Shown here piece by piece: positions 8,699-17,901 of a stretch of DNA of 53,919 nucleotides; position 1 is the first letter of the stretch; each line of letters starts with the position of its first letter. The position numbers and the translations under genes were made by a program. The stretch lies in NCBI GenBank assembly GCA_021779195.1, contig JAJYBB010000019.1, positions 1 to 53,919 on the forward strand, written 5' to 3'. This DNA comes from Bacteroidota bacterium. Its GTDB lineage: Bacteria; Bacteroidota; Bacteroidia; Bacteroidales; Paludibacteraceae. The notes below the pieces were generated by a model. The model saw nothing but the letters and a program-made list of their open reading frames with translations. It was not told where the DNA came from and did no database searches.

Positions 8699-9769
8699 AT
8701 GGAAACTGAAAAAATTATTATTGGCATAACTCACGGTGATATCAATGGAATTGGTTACGAGGTGATATTGAAAGCATTAAACGAACCTCGTATTTTAGAA
8801 ACTATGACACCCATAATTTATGGATCGGCCAAGGTTGCTGCCTATCACCGTAAAACACTTGATATACAAGGAATAAATCTAAACATTATCCATTCAGTTG
8901 ATGAAGCAAATAGCAAGCGGATTAATATCATTAATTGTACATCCGATGATTTGAAAGTTGAACTTGGAACCTCGACAGATGAAGCAGGTAAAGCAGCATT
9001 TGATGCTCTTGAACGAGCAACAGATGATTTGAAAAGTGGTGCAATTCAGGCATTGGTAACAGCTCCAATTAACAAAAAAAATATACAATCTTCCGAATTT
9101 ACATTTCCAGGACATACCGAATATCTTGAAAAAAAAGTCGGTAACGGCTCGAAAGCGTTAATGCTATTGATTAATGATGTCATGCGGGTGGCAGTTGTTA
9201 CAGGGCATATTCCTATAAATCAAATTCCATCTAAATTAACTGAAGAACTTATCTTCGAAAAATTAAATATTTTAAACGAATCTTTAAAAAACGATTTTTC
9301 AATTCTAAAACCACGTATTGCCATTTTGGGATTAAATCCTCATGCTGGAGATGAGGGTGTGATAGGCGATGAAGAAACAAGAATTATTTTACCTGCAATA
9401 AAAAAAGCAGATTCTCAAGGAATTATATGCGCAGGACCCTACCCTGCCGATGGGTTTTTTGGTTCAGGTAATTTCTCTAAATTCGATGCCGTTTTAGCTA
9501 TGTATCACGATCAGGGATTAATTCCGTTTAAGGCGATTTCAATGGATTCGGGTGTAAATTTCACTGCAGGGCTTCCTTTTATTCGAACATCACCTGACCA
9601 TGGTACTGCTTACGATATTGCAGGACAAAACAAAGCATCTGAAGAATCGTTTCGCCAATCGCTTTACTTAGCCTACGATATTTTTAACAATAGAATCTGG
9701 AATCGAGAAATCAAGTCAAATCCACTCAAATCCGAACAACGAAATGAACGTTCAGCAAAATTTGAATGA
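8699..9769 (+). CDS. pdxA: 4-hydroxythreonine-4-phosphate dehydrogenase
   Basis: Catalyses the NAD-dependent oxidation of 4-phosphohydroxy-L-threonine in the DXP-dependent pyridoxal phosphate pathway. The protein is 356 residues from the ATG at 8699; an in-frame ATG at 8681 would add six residues. The chosen start matches the usual beginning before GITHGDINGIGYEV. Three metal-binding histidines are in place: GHTEY, NPHAGDEG and MYHDQGLIPFK. The GVNFTAGLPFIRTSPDHGTAYDIAG signature region near the C-terminus is intact. It follows the amidase-like gene by 37 bases and may share its transcript. The last residues form a charged tail. Confidence 0.94.
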   Translation: METEKIIIGITHGDINGIGYEVILKALNEPRILETMTPIIYGSAKVAAYHRKTLDIQGINLNIIHSVDEANSKRINIINCTSDDLKVELGTSTDEAGKAAFDALERATDDLKSGAIQALVTAPINKKNIQSSEFTFPGHTEYLEKKVGNGSKALMLLINDVMRVAVVTGHIPINQIPSKLTEELIFEKLNILNESLKNDFSILKPRIAILGLNPHAGDEGVIGDEETRIILPAIKKADSQGIICAGPYPADGFFGSGNFSKFDAVLAMYHDQGLIPFKAISMDSGVNFTAGLPFIRTSPDHGTAYDIAGQNKASEESFRQSLYLAYDIFNNRIWNREIKSNPLKSEQRNERSAKFE

Positions 9770-9891
9770 AATTAATAAATACAGCAATTAACTATTAATC
9801 ATGCTCCTTTATCTTTTTTACATCTGAGAAAAATACATTTAACCTGATTTTCGAGTATTGCTCAAATTGTCAAACAATCAAACTCCATTCA

Positions 9892-9907
9892 GATTTCAGC
9901 TGAAATC
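9892..9907. promoter_or_regulatory. 16-base perfect palindrome upstream of manC
   Basis: GATTTCAGCTGAAATC is a perfect palindrome without a loop, in the 238-base gap between pdxA and manC and 101 bases before the manC start. It lies upstream of the likely promoter (TATCTTAG at 9953-9960), where an activator or repressor dimer might bind. A shorter dyad ATTGT-CAA-ACAAT lies at 9866-9878. No regulator can be named. Confidence 0.35.
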
Positions 9908-10007
9908 CACATTATATTCATTATTTCTGTTGCAAAGTTCAAAAAAACGATGTATCTTAGTACGTTTTTAAATCAAACAGACAGATCAACAAAAAACAAT
10001 TATACTT

Positions 10008-11081
10008 ATGGAAAATAATTATTGCATCATCATGGCAGGAGGTGTGGGAAGTCGTTTTTGGCCTTTCAGTCGGAACAATCGTCCTAAACAATTTCTTGAC
10101 TTTTTCGGAACAGGGCGTTCCCTTTTACAAATGACCTTCGACCGATTCAAAAAACTGATGCCGACCGAAAATATCCTTATTGTATCAAACATGATTTATC
10201 GTGATATGATTTTGGAACAATTACCCGAAATTACATCCAATCAAATTCTACTCGAACCTCACCGACGAAATACGGCTCCATGCATTGCTTATGCCGTAAA
10301 TCGGATAAAATCAATGACTACCGAAGCTAACATTGTCGTTGCTCCATCAGATCATTTAATAATGAAAGAAAACGATTTTATTGAAACCATAAAAGTTGGA
10401 TTGGAATTTGTTTCAAAAAACGATAATTTACTAACCTTAGGCATTAAACCCAGTCGACCGGAAACCGGCTACGGCTATATTCAAATCGACGAAGGGGACA
10501 CAAGTTTGCGACGGGTGAAAACGTTTACCGAAAAACCAAACGCAGAACTAGCACAAATTTTTTATGAAACTGGTGAATTTTACTGGAATTCAGGTATTTT
10601 CCTGTGGAATTTGCAAACCATAGATAAGGCTTTTAATGATTTATTGCCCGAAGTATCGAACAAATTTGTTTCAGGCAAAACATTTTTTAATACCGAAAAA
10701 GAACAGGAATTTATAGACAATATGTATCCATCATGCCCCAATATTTCAATTGACTACGGCATAATGGAGAAAGCTGAAAATGTTTACGTTCTATGCTCAG
10801 ACTTTGGCTGGACAGACTTAGGCACTTGGGGATCGCTTTATGAAATGTCACCCAAAGACGAAAACGAGAATGTTTCGCTAAAATGTGAAACGTCATTTTA
10901 CGACAGCGAACACAATATTATTGCACTTCCATCTGGTAAATTAGCCGTAATTGAAGGGCTTAATGGATTTATCGTTGCTGAATCTGACAATGTCCTTCTC
11001 ATTTGTAAACTCGATGAGGAACAACGAATTCGCCAGTTTGTAAACGACTCCTATATAAAATTTGATGGAAAGTTTAACTAA
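10008..11081 (+). CDS. manC: mannose-1-phosphate guanylyltransferase
   Basis: Makes GDP-mannose from mannose-1-phosphate and GTP for surface polysaccharide and GDP-fucose synthesis. The 357-residue protein is the nucleotidyltransferase domain alone, without the C-terminal isomerase domain of bifunctional ManC/AlgA. Visible are the nucleotide-binding MAGGVGSRFWPFSR at residues 10-23 with RPKQFL, VAPSDH, the FTEKP motif and FYWNSGIFLW. The start follows a promoter-like TATCTTAG at 9953-9960. No neighbouring polysaccharide gene is seen, so it serves as a general supplier. mutL follows by 51 bases. Confidence 0.93.
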   Translation: MENNYCIIMAGGVGSRFWPFSRNNRPKQFLDFFGTGRSLLQMTFDRFKKLMPTENILIVSNMIYRDMILEQLPEITSNQILLEPHRRNTAPCIAYAVNRIKSMTTEANIVVAPSDHLIMKENDFIETIKVGLEFVSKNDNLLTLGIKPSRPETGYGYIQIDEGDTSLRRVKTFTEKPNAELAQIFYETGEFYWNSGIFLWNLQTIDKAFNDLLPEVSNKFVSGKTFFNTEKEQEFIDNMYPSCPNISIDYGIMEKAENVYVLCSDFGWTDLGTWGSLYEMSPKDENENVSLKCETSFYDSEHNIIALPSGKLAVIEGLNGFIVAESDNVLLICKLDEEQRIRQFVNDSYIKFDGKFN

Positions 11082-11132
11082 ATAATAAGTTCCATACGAT
11101 TTGAGTTATCAATTGAATTAAAAATCTGATGA

Positions 11133-12965
11133 ATGGCTGATATTATTAATTTGTTACCCGATTCTGTTGCAAATCAAATTGCCGCAGGCGAAGTAATTCA
11201 ACGGCCAGCTTCAGTTCTAAAAGAATTAGTCGAAAATGCTATCGATGCTGAAGCAACTCAAATCCAGATTTTAATCAAAGATGCAGGACGAACACTCCTT
11301 CAAGTAGTCGACAATGGTAAAGGGATGAGTGAAACGGATGCACGCATGGCGTTTGAACGACATGCCACTTCAAAAATTAAAAGTGCAGATGACCTATTCT
11401 CTATTCGTACAATGGGATTCAGGGGTGAAGCATTAGCTTCGATTGCCGCAATTGCACAAGTTGAAATGCGTACACGACGCTCCGGTGATGAATTGGGTGT
11501 TATGATTGAAATTGCCGGTACGCGTATTTTCAAACAAGAACCCGTACAATGTAACATCGGCACTTCCATTCAGGTCAAAAATCTTTTTTTTAATGTTCCT
11601 GCCCGCCGCCGCTTTTTGAAAAGCGATAACGTTGAAAAAAACCATTTGTTGAACGAATTTTACCGGATTGCATTAGTTAATACCAACATCGCTTTTTCGT
11701 ATATAGATGGCGATGATGAGGTTTTTAATATTCCTCCTTCAAATCACAAAGTTCGTATTGAAAATATTTTTGGCAGAAACACAAAAAAACATTGGGAACA
11801 GCAATTACTAAGCATCCAAACAACCACAAATTTAGTAAATATTTTTGGCTATGTTGGCAAACCCGAATTTGCTCAAAAATCGGCAAATCAATACTTTTTT
11901 GTAAATAGTCGTTACATGCGGCACCCTTATTTTCATAAATCTGTGATGCTGGCTTATACCCAGTTAATTCAAGCCAATGATAATCCAAACTACTTTATAT
12001 ATTTTGAAGTCGATCCACAAACCATCGACATCAATATTCATCCGACTAAAACAGAAATTAAATTTGAAAACGAACAAGCTATATGGTCCATACTATCGGC
12101 AACAATTAAAGAATCCTTAGGTAAATTCAATGTGATTCCATCTATCGATTTCGACCAGGATGGTGCCATTGACATTCCCATTGCACCATCATCATCGGAG
12201 TTTGTACGACCACCTCAAACAAATTACAACCCAAATTATAATCCATTCTCAACTTCCGGCTATAAACGACAAAACCTTGATTGGGAACAGTTATACCAAG
12301 GATTTGAAAAAAAAGAACTGAATCAGTTTCCGCCATCAGACATTCGTATTCCAAGTACAATCTCTTTTGAAGAAGAACAAATACGAATAGAAACCACTGA
12401 TTCACAAGTGGAAAATTATCAATTCAAAAACCAATATATTCTTACCGGAATTAAGTCTGGCTTGCTTATTATTGATCAGCATCGTGCTCATACTCGCATA
12501 TTATTCGATGTGTTTATTCAACAAATTGAAAGTCAACCTGCTATTTCTCAGAAAGTTCTATTTCCTGAAAATTTAATATTGACACCCGACAACAATTTAA
12601 TATTTAACCAAATGATTCCTGATTTAAAACGATTGGGATTCGATTTTGAAGCAATTGAAGAATGCTCATATAACATCACTGCCGTATCGTCACTTATTGG
12701 CACGAAGAGTGTAATCGATTTATTGCTCGACATGCTTGATAAAACAAAAAACACAGCCGATCAGTATTCGAACACCTTGCATGAAACAATCGCACTATCC
12801 TTGGCTGAATCTTCGGCAATTCGTACCGGACAGCGTCTTTCGAAAGAAGAAATAAACAATTTGATTGACACGCTGTTTGCATGTTCAAACCATCATTTTA
12901 CCCCCGACGGAAAAACAATAATGACCATTTTAAGTCAGGGAGAAATCGAAAGAAAATTAAGTTGA
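11133..12965 (+). CDS. mutL: DNA mismatch repair protein MutL
   Basis: Couples MutS mismatch recognition to strand removal. The 610-residue protein has the GHKL ATPase N-terminus with LVENAIDAE (Glu33, Asn36), DNGKGM and GFRGEALASI, then a transducer domain with NIHPTKTEI, a linker rich in Asn and Pro (about 345-405), and a C-terminal dimerisation domain. The usual metal-binding endonuclease motif DQHA(x)2E(x)4E is degenerate: the protein has DQHRAHTRILFD at 448-459. The C-terminal CPHGRP motif is replaced by CSNHHFTPDGKT. Intrinsic nicking activity is therefore doubtful. A convergent terminator follows. Confidence 0.96.
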   Translation: MADIINLLPDSVANQIAAGEVIQRPASVLKELVENAIDAEATQIQILIKDAGRTLLQVVDNGKGMSETDARMAFERHATSKIKSADDLFSIRTMGFRGEALASIAAIAQVEMRTRRSGDELGVMIEIAGTRIFKQEPVQCNIGTSIQVKNLFFNVPARRRFLKSDNVEKNHLLNEFYRIALVNTNIAFSYIDGDDEVFNIPPSNHKVRIENIFGRNTKKHWEQQLLSIQTTTNLVNIFGYVGKPEFAQKSANQYFFVNSRYMRHPYFHKSVMLAYTQLIQANDNPNYFIYFEVDPQTIDINIHPTKTEIKFENEQAIWSILSATIKESLGKFNVIPSIDFDQDGAIDIPIAPSSSEFVRPPQTNYNPNYNPFSTSGYKRQNLDWEQLYQGFEKKELNQFPPSDIRIPSTISFEEEQIRIETTDSQVENYQFKNQYILTGIKSGLLIIDQHRAHTRILFDVFIQQIESQPAISQKVLFPENLILTPDNNLIFNQMIPDLKRLGFDFEAIEECSYNITAVSSLIGTKSVIDLLLDMLDKTKNTADQYSNTLHETIALSLAESSAIRTGQRLSKEEINNLIDTLFACSNHHFTPDGKTIMTILSQGEIERKLS

Positions 12966-12972
12966 TTACAAC

Positions 12973-13004
12973 AAAAAACCACCCCGGATTGGAGTGGCTT
13001 TTTT
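12973..13004. terminator. bidirectional terminator between mutL and rprY
   Basis: An A run and CCAC (to 12982) face GTGG and a T run (12993-13004) around a loop, between the convergent ends of mutL and rprY. The stem is short with a mismatch, but it has a U tract in both directions. Confidence 0.65.
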
Positions 13005-13022
13005 GAAAAAATACATAAAATA

Positions 13023-13730
13023 TTAATCTTCTTTTATCTGAGGAGTAATAAGTTTGTAACCTTTACCATGAATATTGATAATAGCAACATCTTGATCGTC
13101 TTTCAATAATTTACGCAATTTAGTGATATAAACATCCATACTGCGTGCATTAAAATAATTATCGTCAACCCAGATAGTTTTCAAAGCAAAATTACGTTCC
13201 AAAATACTGTTTGCGTTCGCAGCAAGTAAATTCAGTAATTCCGATTCTTTGGTTGTAAGTTTTTTTGGTTCACCTTCAAAGACTAATAACTGTTTTTGAG
13301 CATCAAAAAGGAATTTACCAATTTGATATGTAACAACGTCTTTGGCTCGTTTACCTTTAACTCGTCTTAAAATCGATTCGATACGATACAACAATTCTTC
13401 CATGCTGAAAGGTTTCGATAAGTAATCGTCAGCCCCCAGTTTAAATCCTTGCAAAATATCTTCTTTCATTGATTTTGCAGTTAAAAAAACGATTGGAACT
13501 TCGGGATTCATAGAACGAATGTCAGCAGCCAAGGCGAAACCGTCTTTTTTCGGCATCATGACATCAAGAACACAAAACTCATATTTATTACGAGAGAAAG
13601 CCTTATAACCAGCTTCGCCATCAGGTTGTAAATCTACATCATAACCTTTGGTAATCAAATACTCTCTGAGAAGCATGCCAAGATTTTCGTCATCTTCGCA
13701 TAACAAGATTTTAACTTTTTCGTCTGTCAT
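13023..13730 (-). CDS. rprY: OmpR-family response regulator RprY
   Basis: A 235-residue DNA-binding response regulator and partner of the adjacent kinase. The receiver domain has acidic residues Asp13/Asp14, phosphoacceptor Asp56 (VLDVMMPKKDG) and Lys106 (LSKPF). The C-terminal OmpR/PhoB winged helix (about 135-230) contains TTKESELLNLLAAN and NARSMDVYITKLRKLL. The sequence and pairing match RprY of Bacteroides and Porphyromonas, linked to envelope and oxidative stress responses. It lies five bases after the rprX stop, so the two are cotranscribed. Confidence 0.92.
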   Translation of the reverse strand: MTDEKVKILLCEDDENLGMLLREYLITKGYDVDLQPDGEAGYKAFSRNKYEFCVLDVMMPKKDGFALAADIRSMNPEVPIVFLTAKSMKEDILQGFKLGADDYLSKPFSMEELLYRIESILRRVKGKRAKDVVTYQIGKFLFDAQKQLLVFEGEPKKLTTKESELLNLLAANANSILERNFALKTIWVDDNYFNARSMDVYITKLRKLLKDDQDVAIINIHGKGYKLITPQIKED

Positions 13731-13735
13731 AATTT

Positions 13736-15265
13736 TTAATTTTTAAGAGTTGGTATACTAATTGTAAATTTTGTTCCTATATTAATTTCGCTTTCCACTT
13801 TAATAATACCTTTATGTTCGGAAATAATTTTTTTAACATACGCTAAACCTAATCCAAAACCTTTTACATTATGCAAATTACCAGTAGAAACACGATAAAA
13901 CTTTTCAAAAATTCGCTTCAAATCTTCTTTATTAATGCCAATGCCATTATCTTCAATACTTATCAATAAATTATCTTTTTCATTCCAAGTTTCAATGGTA
14001 AGTAACAATGGTTTATCACAATATTTCAGTGCATTATCCATTAAATTAAAAATAACATTTGTAAAATGCACTTCATCAATCAACGCAGTATCATAAGTGG
14101 CTTTCAAATTCGAAGTAATTTTACCACCTTTGCTCGTTACTTTTAATGAAAAATTACCGATGATATCCGAAATCAATGGATTAATGCGCATTTCATTTAA
14201 ATTCAAGATAGAGTTATCCTTTTCAAAGATAGCCATTTGTAAAACTTTTTCGACCTGATAACTTAACCTTTTAGTCTCATCACGAATTACATTTGAAATA
14301 TGTTGAAGTGAATCGGGCGTTTTCTGAACACCCTTATCCTGCAACATTTGTGAAGCTAACGAAATAACTGAAATAGGAGTCTTGAATTCATGCGTCATAT
14401 TATTCACAAAATCATTTTTCATATTATTCAGCTGTTTCTGCCTGAAAATTATAAAAATGGCGATAATAAATACTGCTAATACCAAGGCAATTAGTCCTAC
14501 AGAAGGTAAAAGCAAATTCATGGAACTTAAGATATAATTTTGCTTCGTAGGAAAAATTACCTGCAAATAAGCAGCGTGATTCGATTCTTCCAACGGAAAA
14601 AGCTTTTGAGTATAAACATTATTTGTTCCATTCAAATTTGCATGCTTAATTTCCTTATGACATTTATAGATTATCTTCCCTTGGTTATCAACTATAGAAT
14701 AATAAAAAGGGAGATTTACACTATTATTTGTAAGCACTTTCTCTAAAATTCCATCTAACTCTTCAAAATTTACCCGATCACTAATATCTTTCTGTTCAAT
14801 CGCTTTCATCCATCTAAAAACCGCCTGATCTAAAATCGTTTTCGAGCGTTTAAAATTCTGCTGAAATTTATATTGTAAATACCGCGAGGTTTCCTCAATA
14901 GTTGCCTTCCCGTGACGCGTTGATAATCGAATAGTCGGACGATTAACCTCATCAGGCGTAAGCTGCAAATTTTCAGCCATACTATCGATATTTGTTTTCA
15001 GTTTTAAATTTTGAGAATCTAAACTTAACAACTTATTATCGCTTCCTTTATAATCATCACCCTCGAGTTCTTGTCCTAGATATTCCAATGCTTCATTTTC
15101 TTCAACTAAACTTACAGTCTGGTATAAACTCCTTTGAACATTATCATTAAACTGATTTTCAATCATCTCAGCATTGATCCTTACATAGCGCGTTTGAAGG
15201 ATAATTAACGCCACAAAAGTAAGCAACATTATTATTATTAAAATCCAGATATTTGTTCTCTTCAT
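13736..15265 (-). CDS. rprX: sensor histidine kinase RprX
   Basis: A membrane sensor kinase that would phosphorylate RprY. The start at 15265 gives 509 residues with helix 1 at about 6-24 and helix 2 at about 251-274, enclosing a periplasmic sensor region of about 225 residues. The open frame extends to 15355, but that extension is hydrophobic filler and contains the promoter. The dimerisation motif NMTHEFKTPISVIS carries the phospho-accepting His292. N, G1 and G2 boxes are visible (LMDNALKY, IEDNGIGI, GFGLGLAYVKKI). The only promoter-like sequence ends six bases before the ATG, which suggests a near-leaderless mRNA. Confidence 0.92.
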   Translation of the reverse strand: MKRTNIWILIIIMLLTFVALIILQTRYVRINAEMIENQFNDNVQRSLYQTVSLVEENEALEYLGQELEGDDYKGSDNKLLSLDSQNLKLKTNIDSMAENLQLTPDEVNRPTIRLSTRHGKATIEETSRYLQYKFQQNFKRSKTILDQAVFRWMKAIEQKDISDRVNFEELDGILEKVLTNNSVNLPFYYSIVDNQGKIIYKCHKEIKHANLNGTNNVYTQKLFPLEESNHAAYLQVIFPTKQNYILSSMNLLLPSVGLIALVLAVFIIAIFIIFRQKQLNNMKNDFVNNMTHEFKTPISVISLASQMLQDKGVQKTPDSLQHISNVIRDETKRLSYQVEKVLQMAIFEKDNSILNLNEMRINPLISDIIGNFSLKVTSKGGKITSNLKATYDTALIDEVHFTNVIFNLMDNALKYCDKPLLLTIETWNEKDNLLISIEDNGIGINKEDLKRIFEKFYRVSTGNLHNVKGFGLGLAYVKKIISEHKGIIKVESEINIGTKFTISIPTLKN

Positions 15266-15271
15266 ATTTAG

Positions 15272-15302
15272 CAAAAGTACTCGAAAAAAAAACAACAACA
15301 AT
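15272..15302 (-). promoter_or_regulatory. promoter of rprX-rprY, almost touching the start codon
   Basis: On the minus strand ATTG (15299-15302), a 19-base spacer and TACTTTTG (15272-15279) fit the Bacteroidetes consensus. Only CTAAAT separates the -7 box from the rprX ATG, so transcription would begin at or next to the start codon. Confidence 0.55.
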
Positions 15303-15828
15303 AGATTAACGATATTTAAGCGAAAAAGTTCAATTAAAATATAATAATATAACAATTATTCACTATTAGACTTAATAAAGTCGTCATGAAATTTACAATT
15401 TAACTTTAAAAGATTAATTTACTAACCAGTAAACGAGAAAAACCAATTGATATTATATTTATTTCGTTAATTATATTATTTTATCTCACTTTTTTAATTA
15501 ATCGAATTATCAAAAAAAGATTTACAATTATGATGCCAAATTTATGCTCGTTATATGTTCATTTTGCTAAGCAAAATATCAAAATTAATTTTAAAGGGGA
15601 AACTTAAAAATTGAAATAAATTTAAGCTTTGAGTAATCCAGCGTTTTAAGCTTGAGGTAAAAAACGATTAATTGAAATTTTTAGTTTATATTAATAAATC
15701 AAACAGAATGAAACTCAATTATTTGTATATCAACGCAATATGACTAATCCTATTAAACATTAGGTATATTTAAATAGAATTCGACTTCCTAAAACTATTT
15801 TTAAAACCCAGCTTAAATGATTTTTATT
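15303..15828. other. AT-rich gap between rprX and the E2-like gene
   Basis: This divergent intergenic stretch holds no convincing gene. It contains a small hairpin, ATTTTGC-TAA-GCAAAAT (15561-15577), inside a 25-codon open frame (15530-15607) with no support as a gene. There is also an imperfect direct repeat around TTAAGCTTTGAG and TTAAGCTTGAGG (about 15622-15657). Promoters sit at each end. It may carry upstream control sites for either gene. Confidence 0.5.
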
Positions 15829-15836
15829 TATCTTTG
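15829..15836 (+). promoter_or_regulatory. -7 box of the E2-like acyltransferase gene
   Basis: TATCTTTG matches the Bacteroidetes -7 consensus and lies 26 bases before the ATG at 15863. No TTTG at -33 is seen. Confidence 0.5.
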
Positions 15837-15862
15837 AAATTCAATTTTTATATTTCAACGAT

Positions 15863-16789
15863 ATGAACAATACGGATAAATTTAATTATTATAAAAAAGG
15901 CTTTGGCGACCGAACTGACGGTTGGCGCATTCGCAAAGTTGATCCTTTATTTTCGGTAGCTCCTTTTATTTTAACGCGACGAACCGACTCTGAGGTTTTT
16001 TTTGAAATTAAAATTCCGATCGATGAAATTGAAGTGTTCATCCGCGATCACAGAGATAATATAAAGGGATTGTCCATCATGCACATTGTAATTGCATCCC
16101 TGGTTCGGATCATTTCACTCCGTCCATATATTAACCGTTTTGTTGTTTGGAATAAAATTTTTGCCAGAGATCATATAAGTTTTTCATTAGCAATTAAACG
16201 ATCGTTATCAGACAACGGCGAAGAAACAACAATTAAAATTTATTTTCTCCCTACAGACACCCTAGAAGATGTTGTGCGAAAAATAAACTTAGAAATCGAA
16301 AGAAATCAACCAATGGGACAAGAAAATTCAACTGATTTTCTGTCAAAAATTTTTGGTGTTCTCCCTGATTCATTATTACGCTTGGTAGTTTGGATAGCTA
16401 AAAGATTGGATAACATAGGTTTATTGCCTGCATTTATATTCGATGCAAGTCCATTTCACGCCAGTATGTTTATGACAAATCTCGGATCAATAGGCATAGA
16501 ATCAATTTTTCATCATCTTTACGAATTTGGTACATGTAGCATGTTTGGAGCGATGGGCAGAAAATCAAGGACAAACACGAAAGGCAGTGACGAAATAACA
16601 AAAAACGAAAAAACAATGTCCCTAAAATTCGTATTAGACGAACGAATTTGTGATGGATTTTACTATGCCTCCTCAATGCGGCAACTCGAGAAAATCATGA
16701 CAAATCCGGCTTGTTTACTGGTACCTCCAGAGAAAGTTGTAGTGGATGATGGTGTTGGTAAAAAGCGAAAAGATATCTCGCCCTCCTAA
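15863..16789 (+). CDS. 2-oxoacid dehydrogenase E2-like acyltransferase, catalytic His missing
   Basis: A 308-residue soluble protein that looks like the catalytic domain of dihydrolipoamide acyltransferases (chloramphenicol acetyltransferase fold) without lipoyl or peripheral-subunit-binding domains. Features include LSIMHIVIASLVRIISLRPYINR near 69-92 and a central ASMFMTNLGSIG (200-211). The C-terminal motif that normally reads DHRxxDG is DERICDG (259-265), so the catalytic His is Glu260, while Asp264 and Gly265 remain. It stands alone, with no E1 or E3 genes nearby, and converges on mnmA with an 18-base gap. Function unknown; a non-catalytic or altered acyl-transfer role is possible. Confidence 0.7.
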   Translation: MNNTDKFNYYKKGFGDRTDGWRIRKVDPLFSVAPFILTRRTDSEVFFEIKIPIDEIEVFIRDHRDNIKGLSIMHIVIASLVRIISLRPYINRFVVWNKIFARDHISFSLAIKRSLSDNGEETTIKIYFLPTDTLEDVVRKINLEIERNQPMGQENSTDFLSKIFGVLPDSLLRLVVWIAKRLDNIGLLPAFIFDASPFHASMFMTNLGSIGIESIFHHLYEFGTCSMFGAMGRKSRTNTKGSDEITKNEKTMSLKFVLDERICDGFYYASSMRQLEKIMTNPACLLVPPEKVVVDDGVGKKRKDISPS

Positions 16790-16807
16790 AATATTGATAA
16801 GTTTATA

Positions 16808-17869
16808 CTAATAAATCTCAGCACTACCTATACAAATATGAGCATGTTTATCGTAAATCACACCAAATTGTCCAGGGGCAATTCCTTGTAATTTTTTTGC
16901 AGATTTCACACGAAACCCTTCAGGTATTTTACTAATTGCCCCGAAAGTAAATTCAGGGGTGTGCCGAATTTTGAAAGTAATATCAATTTCACGATCAGCA
17001 TCTTGCAAAATATCTTCAGTAATAAAATGAAAATCACGCAAATTAAATTCAACACCAAATTGAGCCTCAGCTGCGAAACCTTTTGAAACATAAATTATAT
17101 TTCCGGGAATATCTTTTTTAATCACATACCAGGGGCCACCCGATAATCTTAAACCTTTACGTTGCCCTACTGTATGAAACCAATATCCTTTATGTTGCCC
17201 TAATATCTTTCCCGTTTCAAACTCCACAATAGGACCTTCCTTTTCGCCCATATAACGTCGTATAAAATCGTTATAATTTACTTTTCCAAGAAAACAAATA
17301 CCTTGACTGTCCTGTCTTTTAGCACTCGGCAAACCGGCTTGTTGAGCAATAGATCGTACTTCGCTTTTCATTAAATGACCTATTGGGAACATTAGCTTTG
17401 AAATTTGAAGATAATTTATCTGAGCTAGAAAGTCGGTTTGATCTTTTACAGGATCGTTGGCTGTAGTAAGAAAGATTTTTCCGTTTTTTTCTTCTGTTGT
17501 AGCATAATGTCCTGTAGCAGTTTTATCATATTGACACCCAAATCGTTCTTCAAAAACGCCAAATTTTATCAATCTGTTGCACATGACATCCGGGTTAGGC
17601 GTCAAACCCAATTTAACCTTTTCGATGGTGTAAGCTACTACATTATCCCAATATTCTTGATGTAAATCAACAACTTGTAGTTTACATCCATATTTTCGGG
17701 CTATGAGTGTCGCCATTTCAATATCTTCTTCCGATGTACAATGCAATAACTCATCATCATTCCTCCCAATTTGAATATAAAACAAATCAGGAGTATAACC
17801 TGCTTCTTTGAGTAGATGCACTACTACGGAGCTGTCAACTCCTCCAGATAATAACGTTGCAATATTCAT
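16808..17869 (-). CDS. mnmA: tRNA-specific 2-thiouridylase MnmA
   Basis: Installs the 2-thio group on wobble U34 of tRNA-Lys, Glu and Gln; the tandem tRNA-Lys(UUU) at the window start is a natural substrate. The 353-residue protein has the ATP PP-loop SGGVDSS at 8-14, catalytic Cys97 ([12 protein letters not shown]), the tRNA-contact TGHYA and second Cys192 ([10 protein letters not shown]), and the C-terminal barrel with HTVGQRKGL. All key residues are present and the length is typical. The LuxR-type gene lies 32 bases upstream in the same orientation, so the two may be cotranscribed. Confidence 0.96.
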   Translation of the reverse strand: MNIATLLSGGVDSSVVVHLLKEAGYTPDLFYIQIGRNDDELLHCTSEEDIEMATLIARKYGCKLQVVDLHQEYWDNVVAYTIEKVKLGLTPNPDVMCNRLIKFGVFEERFGCQYDKTATGHYATTEEKNGKIFLTTANDPVKDQTDFLAQINYLQISKLMFPIGHLMKSEVRSIAQQAGLPSAKRQDSQGICFLGKVNYNDFIRRYMGEKEGPIVEFETGKILGQHKGYWFHTVGQRKGLRLSGGPWYVIKKDIPGNIIYVSKGFAAEAQFGVEFNLRDFHFITEDILQDADREIDITFKIRHTPEFTFGAISKIPEGFRVKSAKKLQGIAPGQFGVIYDKHAHICIGSAEIY

Positions 17870-17901
17870 TGTTTTAAAAAATCAACAAAGTTACTTTTAA
17901 A

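Noticed and set aside
15266-15355. N-terminal extension of RprX
   Set aside because: It is low-complexity hydrophobic sequence that contains the promoter, and the start at 15265 matches a normal first membrane helix.
15530-15607. 25-codon open frame in the gap upstream of the E2-like gene
   Set aside because: It has no promoter, no ribosome-binding signal and no family resemblance, and such short frames are expected by chance.
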